From positions 1 through 47,321 of the forward strand of contig NZ_AGTS01000076.1 of NCBI RefSeq assembly GCF_000238595.1: a stretch of DNA of 47,321 nt, given 5' to 3'. Under the pieces are notes generated by a model that was not told where the DNA came from, did no database searches, and was given only the letters and a program-made list of their open reading frames with translations. A program made the position numbers and the translations under genes. Source of the stretch: Acidovorax sp. NO-1. Lineage in GTDB: Bacteria; Pseudomonadota; Gammaproteobacteria; Burkholderiales; Burkholderiaceae_C. Position 1 is the stretch's first letter. Each line of letters opens with the position of its first letter. Below are positions 42,218 through 47,321 of this stretch, piece after piece.

Positions 42218-43567
42218 ATGTTTAAAAAAATCCTGGTCGCAAACCGTGGTGAGATCGCTCTGCGCATCCAGCGCGCCTGCCGTGAGCTGGGCGTGAAGGC
42301 TGTGATGGTCTATTCCGAGGCTGACCGCGACGCCAAGTACGTCAAGCTGGCCGAAGAAGCGGTGTGCATCGGCCCCGCGCCCTCGCCGCTGTCTTACCTC
42401 AACATGCCAGCCATCATTTCGGCCGCCGAGGTGACCGATGCGGAAGCCATCCATCCGGGCTACGGGTTCCTGTCCGAAAACGCGGACTTTGCCGAGCGCG
42501 TGGAAAAAAGCGGATTTCAGTTCATTGGCCCCACCCCCGAATCCATCCGGATCATGGGTGACAAGGTATCGGCCAAGCACGCGATGATCCGCGCAGGCGT
42601 TCCCTGCGTACCGGGCTCGGAGGGCGAGTTGCCCGATGACCCCGTTCAGATCCGTCGCATTGCCAAGGCCGTGGGCTACCCGGTCATCATCAAGGCTGCA
42701 GGCGGTGGGGGTGGTCGCGGCATGCGCGTGGTGCATACCGAGGCCGCACTGGTCAACGCCGTGCAGATGACCAAGGCAGAGGCGGGGGCAGCGTTTGGGA
42801 ACCCGGCGGTGTACATGGAGAAGTTCCTCCAGAACCCGCGCCATATCGAGATCCAGGTCCTTGCGGACAAGCACCGCAACGCGGTTTATCTGGGCGAGCG
42901 CGACTGCTCCATGCAGCGCCGCCACCAGAAGGTGATCGAAGAGGCGCCAGCGCCTGGTATCCCGCGCAAGCTGATCGAAAAGATCGGCGAGCGCTGCGTG
43001 GCCGCTTGCAAGAAAATCGGCTACCGCGGCGCGGGCACGTTCGAGTTCCTGTACGAAAACGGCGAGTTCTATTTCATCGAGATGAACACCCGCGTGCAGG
43101 TGGAGCACCCCGTGACCGAATGGATCACCGGCGTGGACATCGTGAAGACGCAGATCATGGTGGCAGCAGGCGAGAAGCTGCCCTTCACCCAGCGCCAGAT
43201 CGAGATCCGCGGCCATGCCATCGAATGCCGGGTGAACGCCGAAGATCCGTACAAGTTCATCCCGTCGCCCGGCCGCATCACCACCTGGCACCCGCCGGGT
43301 GGCCCTGGCGTGCGTGTGGATTCGCATGCCTACACCAACTACTTCGTACCCCCCAACTACGACTCGATGATTGGCAAGATCATCGTGCACGGCGACACGC
43401 GCGAGCAGGCCCTGGCCCGCATGCGCACGGCGCTGTCCGAAACGGTGATCGAAGGCATCAACACCAACGTGCCGCTGCACCGCGAGCTCATGGTGGATGC
43501 CAAGTTCATGGCCGGCGGCACCAACATCCACTACCTGGAAGAGTGGCTGTCGCAGCACAAGCGCTGA
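42218..43567 (+). CDS. accC: Biotin carboxylase subunit AccC
   Basis: This 449-aa ATP-grasp enzyme carboxylates the biotin on AccB. Motifs are [15 protein letters not shown] at the start, [14 protein letters not shown] near 81-94, the glycine loop [10 protein letters not shown] near 160-169 and [14 protein letters not shown] near 288-301, with the catalytic Arg. The length matches the family. The ATG at 42218 begins the conserved N-terminus. The 180 bp before it has no recognisable gene or terminator, so accB and accC are probably read together. prmA follows 73 bp downstream. Confidence 0.98.
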   Translation: MFKKILVANRGEIALRIQRACRELGVKAVMVYSEADRDAKYVKLAEEAVCIGPAPSPLSYLNMPAIISAAEVTDAEAIHPGYGFLSENADFAERVEKSGFQFIGPTPESIRIMGDKVSAKHAMIRAGVPCVPGSEGELPDDPVQIRRIAKAVGYPVIIKAAGGGGGRGMRVVHTEAALVNAVQMTKAEAGAAFGNPAVYMEKFLQNPRHIEIQVLADKHRNAVYLGERDCSMQRRHQKVIEEAPAPGIPRKLIEKIGERCVAACKKIGYRGAGTFEFLYENGEFYFIEMNTRVQVEHPVTEWITGVDIVKTQIMVAAGEKLPFTQRQIEIRGHAIECRVNAEDPYKFIPSPGRITTWHPPGGPGVRVDSHAYTNYFVPPNYDSMIGKIIVHGDTREQALARMRTALSETVIEGINTNVPLHRELMVDAKFMAGGTNIHYLEEWLSQHKR

Positions 43568-43640
43568 AGACGGCATCTGGCTGTTTCATATGCTGGCCCT
43601 TGGCAACAGGGGTCAGCATTTCATTTTTCGAGAGGCGTCT

Positions 43641-44543
43641 ATGTTTGAGCTGAGTCTGATGTGCCCTGAGGACCGGATCGAAGCGGTCAGCGATGCGCTG
43701 GATGCGCTCGATGCTCTGTCCGTTTCGGTAGAGGATGCCGATGCGCAGACGGACGCCGAACAGGCCCTGTTTGGCGAGCCTGGCATGCCCCCGCCCAAGG
43801 ATGGCTGGCAACGCAGTAGCGTGGTGGCTTTGTTCCCCTCCGAGGTGGCGGCCCGCGAAGCACAGCAGTTGCTGGTAGTGCAGGACTTTTTCGCGGGCTG
43901 CCAGGTGCTCGGCGTTGCCCATGTGCCCGAGCAGGACTGGGTGCGGCTCACGCAGTCGCAGTTTGCGCCCGTGGACATCACGCCCGACTTTTGGATTGTC
44001 CCCACCTGGCATGAATTGCCAGCCCAGGCAAAGCGCAGCATCCGGCTCGATCCGGGCCTGGCCTTTGGGACTGGCACGCACCCCACAACGCGCATGTGCC
44101 TGCGCTGGATTGCCCGCCATGGCGCCATCGAACCATCCATGGGCGATCCGTTGGGCCGGGTTCTGGACTATGGCTGTGGCTCCGGCATCCTTGCTATCGG
44201 TGCCGCCAAGTTTGGCGCTATGGATATCGATGCGGTGGATATCGATCCTGCGGCTGTTGAATCCACGGCGCTGAATGCGAAAGCCAATGACGTGTTGCTC
44301 CATGCGGGGCTGCCGGACAAGGCGCGGGGTGAATACCAGACGGTGTTGGCCAACATTCTTGCCACGCCCCTTCGCGTGCTGGCGCCCCTCCTGTGCAGCC
44401 ACGTGGCCCCTGGGGGAAACCTGGTACTGGCGGGAATTCTCGAACGCCAGGCTGACGAACTGAAAGCGGCTTACGCCCCTTGGGTTCCGCTGGAAGTGTC
44501 GGACGCAGAGGATGGCTGGATACTGATGACAGCCCGCCGCTGA
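43641..44543 (+). CDS. prmA: Ribosomal protein L11 methyltransferase PrmA
   Basis: This 300-aa SAM-dependent enzyme trimethylates ribosomal protein L11. It has the N-terminal recognition domain (about 1-60) and a Rossmann methyltransferase domain with FGTGTHPTTRMCL near 144-156, SAM motif LDYGCGSGILAI near 175-186 and the catalytic-site block VLANILATPL near 235-244. The length is usual. The ATG at 43641 with a GAGAGG ribosome site was chosen. Gene order accC-prmA-DUF3426 is the standard Burkholderiales arrangement. Confidence 0.96.
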   Translation: MFELSLMCPEDRIEAVSDALDALDALSVSVEDADAQTDAEQALFGEPGMPPPKDGWQRSSVVALFPSEVAAREAQQLLVVQDFFAGCQVLGVAHVPEQDWVRLTQSQFAPVDITPDFWIVPTWHELPAQAKRSIRLDPGLAFGTGTHPTTRMCLRWIARHGAIEPSMGDPLGRVLDYGCGSGILAIGAAKFGAMDIDAVDIDPAAVESTALNAKANDVLLHAGLPDKARGEYQTVLANILATPLRVLAPLLCSHVAPGGNLVLAGILERQADELKAAYAPWVPLEVSDAEDGWILMTARR

Positions 44544-44599
44544 GACCGGCTGCATCCCCGCCGCGGCGGGCTCTTGCGCACCCCTACAATCCATCGCTG

Positions 44600-46138
44600 A
44601 TGAGCCAGATCACTCGCTGCCCGTCCTGTGCGACCTCTTTCAAGGTGGTGGCAGACCAATTGCGCATCTCGCAAGGCTGGGTGAGGTGCGGGCAGTGCAA
44701 TGAGGTGTTCGACGCGTCAGCGTACCTGTTGCCTGCAGCCCCGCCGTCATTGCTGCCCGATGTATCGCTGACCGATACCCGCCCGCCCCCAGCTCCCGTG
44801 ACACGTTCTCAGGGGGGCGTCCGGTCCTGGGGGCAGCCACCGGCTCCGCCAGCGTCCTCCCCTTCGGGCAAAGGGTATGCTGAGGTTTCCACTGCAACCC
44901 AGCCCACGCCATTTGCCCCGTCTCGTTCCGATGAGATCGCGCAGGTTTCAACCCAGGCACAGGGAGAGGCGGAATCGCCCGTTCTGGACATCCCCCAGCC
45001 TGCAGTGCCGCCGTTTCTGGCGGCAACGCCCAGCGGGCGCGCCACGGCGGAAGAAGATCCTCCCTCAGGACTTCTGAAGCCTTTTACCTGGCGTTCTGAT
45101 GCGCAGTCTCGTCCCCCAGCAGCGGGTCAGGGCAGCAGTGCTCTACCTTCATCCACGGTGACGGAGGCCGCTTCTTTCAAGCAAGCCGACCGCATGGGTG
45201 CTTCTTTAGACAGCGCTGCCGGTGCTCTCGCCGATCCCGCGAGTGGACTCTCTGCGCCAGCAGGCTACGAGCTGCCGTCGGCACCGTTGCCGGATGAAGA
45301 GGACCTCGTTCCTGTGCCAGATATTTCGGTGGGCGCAGCTCCTATGGAGTTTCCTGCCCTGGAGTTGCCTGCGAAGCGCTCATCCATTGGGGGGGATTCG
45401 GAGTTGGCCGAAATGGCTCCAACTGCGGCCGTACCTGCTTCTGCGGTTGTGGGGGCGACAGCACCCTTGCCGCCACTGAATTTTGTGCCGGAGGCAGAGC
45501 CCCTCTCGCTGGTGGAAGATGACTCCCCTGCAGCAGTGTTGCAGCCGCCTCCGCGCAAACCATTGTCGGCCTCGGGTGGCGGGCAGCACATTGACGACGA
45601 AGAAGGTCTGGCAGCGTCGGAACAGGAAGTCAGCTTTGTGATTGCTGCCCGGCGCAAGGCGTTCTGGCGCAAGCCAATGGTGCGGGCGGGCCTGTTCCTT
45701 GTGCTCTCGACATTGATGGTGGCGCTTGCCTTGCAAGTGGCCGTTCAGGAGCGCGATCGGCTGGCGGCGATGGATCCTCGTTCGCGACCGTGGTTGACGG
45801 CACTCTGTGGTCCTCTTGGGTGCGAGATCGCGCCACCGCGCCAGATCGCTGATGTGGTTATAGACAGTTCCGCGTTCAACAAGGCCCGGGGTGACAGCTA
45901 TCAACTTTCGGTGACCATCAAAAACAAGGCCTCGATACCACTGGCGACACCTGCGGTCGAGCTCACGTTAACCGACACGCAGGACCAGCCCGTGCTTCGA
46001 AGGGTGCTGTTGCCGAACGACATGGGAGCTCCCGGCGCGTTGCCCGCCCGGGGGGAATGGAGCGCGTCCGTGTCGGTGATCGTGACTACCGGTGGAGCGC
46101 GCGTGGCCGGATATCGGCTGCTGGCTTTTTATCCCTGA
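44600..46138 (+). CDS. Zinc-ribbon, DUF3426 membrane protein
   Basis: This 512-aa protein starts with an MJ0042-type zinc ribbon (Cys7, Cys10, Cys30, Cys33). It continues with a long low-complexity cytoplasmic region rich in Pro, Ala, Ser and Glu (about 45-345), one transmembrane helix (361-382) and a periplasmic DUF3426 domain (about 385-512). Function is unknown. The layout, a cytoplasmic zinc finger tethered to a periplasmic domain, suggests signalling or assembly across the membrane. It sits at its conserved position between prmA and the PfkB kinase; the ATG at 44600 begins the zinc ribbon. Confidence 0.9.
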   Translation: MSQITRCPSCATSFKVVADQLRISQGWVRCGQCNEVFDASAYLLPAAPPSLLPDVSLTDTRPPPAPVTRSQGGVRSWGQPPAPPASSPSGKGYAEVSTATQPTPFAPSRSDEIAQVSTQAQGEAESPVLDIPQPAVPPFLAATPSGRATAEEDPPSGLLKPFTWRSDAQSRPPAAGQGSSALPSSTVTEAASFKQADRMGASLDSAAGALADPASGLSAPAGYELPSAPLPDEEDLVPVPDISVGAAPMEFPALELPAKRSSIGGDSELAEMAPTAAVPASAVVGATAPLPPLNFVPEAEPLSLVEDDSPAAVLQPPPRKPLSASGGGQHIDDEEGLAASEQEVSFVIAARRKAFWRKPMVRAGLFLVLSTLMVALALQVAVQERDRLAAMDPRSRPWLTALCGPLGCEIAPPRQIADVVIDSSAFNKARGDSYQLSVTIKNKASIPLATPAVELTLTDTQDQPVLRRVLLPNDMGAPGALPARGEWSASVSVIVTTGGARVAGYRLLAFYP

Positions 46139-46166
46139 TCTTAATTAACCCACTACCTCTTCTGAT

Positions 46167-47063
46167 ATGGCTGTCCTCATCTGCGGTTCCCTGGCATTCG
46201 ACACCATCATGACGTTCGAAGGACGCTTTGCCGAGCAGATACTGCCCGACCAGTTGCACATCCTGAACGTATCGTTTCTCGTGCCTTCATTGCGGCGTGA
46301 TTTTGGAGGCTGTGCTGGCAACATTGCCTACAGCCTCAAACTGTTGGGTGGCGAGCCGCTGCCGATGGCGATGTTGGGCAGCGACGGGGCTGAGTATCTG
46401 CAACGCCTGGAATCCCTGGGGATCAGTGCCCGCCACGTGGGGCAGGTGCAGGACACCTACACCGCGCAAGCCATGATCATGACGGACCGGGACAACAACC
46501 AGATCACGGCGTTTCACCCCGGTGCAATGATGCAGGCGCACCGGAACCGGATCGTGCCTGGCATGGGTGTGAACGTGGGGATCATTGCGCCAGACGGTCG
46601 TGACGCCATGCTGGAGCACGCGGCGCAGTTTGTCGCAGCGGGTATTCCTTTTGTGTTCGATCCGGGCCAGGGGCTGCCCATGTTCAATGGAGAAGAGCTG
46701 GCGCGATTCGTTGAACAAGCCACCTGGGTGACGGTGAACGATTACGAAGGAAAAATGCTTTGCGACCGCACGGGCTGGACTCTTGCCGAGATCTCGCACA
46801 AGGTGCAGGGACTGGTGGTGACGCTTGGCGCAGAAGGCTGCGAGATCTGGGTAGGTGGAGAGAAAACCCATGTGCATGCGGCCGTGCCCGCCCAGGTGGT
46901 GGACCCAACGGGATGTGGCGACGCGTGGCGCGGCGCACTGCTGTTTGGCCTGGAACAAGGTTGGCCGCTGGTGCGTTGTGCCGAGCTCGGCAATCGGGTG
47001 GGCGCGCTCAAGATCGCACAGCGCGGGCCGCAGAACTACACCCTCGATTTCAAGGCTGCGTAA
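46167..47063 (+). CDS. PfkB family carbohydrate/nucleoside kinase
   Basis: This 298-aa ribokinase-family enzyme has the N-terminal GGCAGNIA motif at 47-54 (normally GGxGxN) and the second signature DPTGCGDAWRG at 246-256, with the catalytic base Asp252. It lacks the regulatory insertions of phosphofructokinase and resembles the adenosine-kinase-like group conserved in Burkholderiales. The substrate is uncertain. It lies 28 bp after the DUF3426 gene, so the two are likely cotranscribed. It converges on the HU-like gene at the window edge. Confidence 0.9.
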   Translation: MAVLICGSLAFDTIMTFEGRFAEQILPDQLHILNVSFLVPSLRRDFGGCAGNIAYSLKLLGGEPLPMAMLGSDGAEYLQRLESLGISARHVGQVQDTYTAQAMIMTDRDNNQITAFHPGAMMQAHRNRIVPGMGVNVGIIAPDGRDAMLEHAAQFVAAGIPFVFDPGQGLPMFNGEELARFVEQATWVTVNDYEGKMLCDRTGWTLAEISHKVQGLVVTLGAEGCEIWVGGEKTHVHAAVPAQVVDPTGCGDAWRGALLFGLEQGWPLVRCAELGNRVGALKIAQRGPQNYTLDFKAA

Positions 47064-47114
47064 CTACGCGCGATATTTCCCGCCTGCTCGGTGCAGAGCG
47101 CGCGCTGATGGCGG

Positions 47115-47146
47115 AAAAAAACCCGGTACACAAGTGCACCGGGTTG
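47115..47146 (-). terminator. Intrinsic terminator of the HU-like gene
   Basis: On the minus strand AACCCGGT (47138-47145) and ACCGGGTT (47120-47127) form an 8-bp stem around GCACTTGTGT, followed by TTTTT. The T tract lies on this strand only, so it serves the minus-strand gene that ends at 47166. Confidence 0.8.
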
Positions 47147-47165
47147 AGCGCGTGACACGCAAGGA

Positions 47166-47321
47166 TCAGGGCTTGTTGCCCGTAGGGAAAGGCCACGCCG
47201 CCTGGGGGTTCAAAGTAGTTTGAGCGGCGGGTGCAGCAGCAGGGGCAGGCGCCTTGGGGGCCTTCTTCGCGGGAGCGGCCTTTTTTGCGGGGGCGGCGGG
47301 CTTCTTCGCTGCTACAGCCTT
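47166..47321 (-). CDS. C-terminal end of an HU/histone-like protein (partial)
   Basis: Only the last 51 residues are in the window; the gene continues past the right edge. The segment is a Lys/Ala/Pro-rich tail of repeated AAKKPAAPAKK-like units, ending in a less repetitive LNPQAAWPFPTGNKP. Such tails occur on HU-type nucleoid proteins of Burkholderiales and are thought to bind DNA without a fixed structure. The N-terminal domain, needed to confirm the family, is not visible. Confidence 0.75.
   Translation of the reverse strand, partial: KAVAAKKPAAPAKKAAPAKKAPKAPAPAAAPAAQTTLNPQAAWPFPTGNKP

Noticed and set aside
42134..43576. Long open frame opposite accC (480 codons)
   Set aside because: Antisense shadow of an unmistakable biotin carboxylase.
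1..47321. CRISPR arrays, prophage, integrases, insertion sequences, tRNA or rRNA genes
   Set aside because: I looked for regular spaced repeats, transposase or integrase motifs and tRNA-like TTCGANNC/cloverleaf patterns and found none I could support.

Overview
The window reads as a chromosomal segment of a high-G+C betaproteobacterium of the Burkholderiales, most likely Comamonadaceae and Acidovorax-like. The evidence is the accB-accC-prmA-DUF3426-PfkB block beside a lysine/alanine-tailed HU-type protein, a cyanophycin synthetase pair, many Comamonadaceae-type proteins, and a family of short palindromic repeats with a GCGCTTGATGGATAAGCGC-like core. I saw no rRNA, tRNA, CRISPR array, insertion sequence or prophage. 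Genus-level assignment is inference.

Layout. (1) 1-8.5 kb: a cyanophycin locus. On the minus strand are a CphA2-like synthetase (cphA'), full-length cphA and creA, ending at a terminator. Divergent from them are an ABC transporter with an N-terminal zinc-ribbon extension and a DUF1854 protein. (2) 8.5-14.6 kb: an uncharacterised protein behind a FliA-type promoter, an EF-hand protein, a cN-I 5'-nucleotidase with an orphan gspF, an SDR, a luciferase-like flavoenzyme and a stand-alone CZB zinc-sensor protein. (3) 14.6-17.1 kb: an M48 protease, then a less G+C-rich two-gene cassette (TIGR02594-type amidase plus overlapping exported partner) that looks like an effector/immunity pair. (4) 17.2-22.6 kb: DJ-1/PfpI protein, ruvC, a CdsA-like cytidylyltransferase, an acyltransferase, a short MetE-type methionine synthase followed by a decayed second acyltransferase 5' end, and an AraC regulator. 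(5) 22.7-28.2 kb: a DUF6151 protein, then a minus-strand operon of RNase II-family exonuclease, TonB-like protein, aroE and mtgA. (6) 28.2-36.8 kb: a PglL-like ligase, a YqiA-type esterase, a kinase-HDOD-GAF fusion, rodA, a YegP-like protein, tldD and an unknown gene. (7) 36.8-38.2 kb: DAHP synthase behind an aromatic-rich leader peptide and a textbook transcription attenuator. (8) 38.3-47.3 kb: an unknown gene, mpl flanked by repeats, an unknown gene coupled to a TlpA-like thioredoxin, accB, accC, prmA, a DUF3426 protein, a PfkB kinase, and the end of an HU-like protein.

How the parts work together. The first block makes (and perhaps links to the envelope) the nitrogen reserve polymer cyanophycin. 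Cell-wall functions recur (mtgA, rodA, mpl, the PG amidase), as do aromatic biosynthesis (aroG, aroE) and fatty-acid/phospholipid supply (accB, accC, cdsA-like, acyltransferase).

The strongest items to follow up are the aroG leader/attenuator, the cyanophycin gene set with its degenerate second synthetase, the amidase/exported-protein pair, and the nine repeat copies, four of them inside reading frames and one supplying the mpl stop codon.
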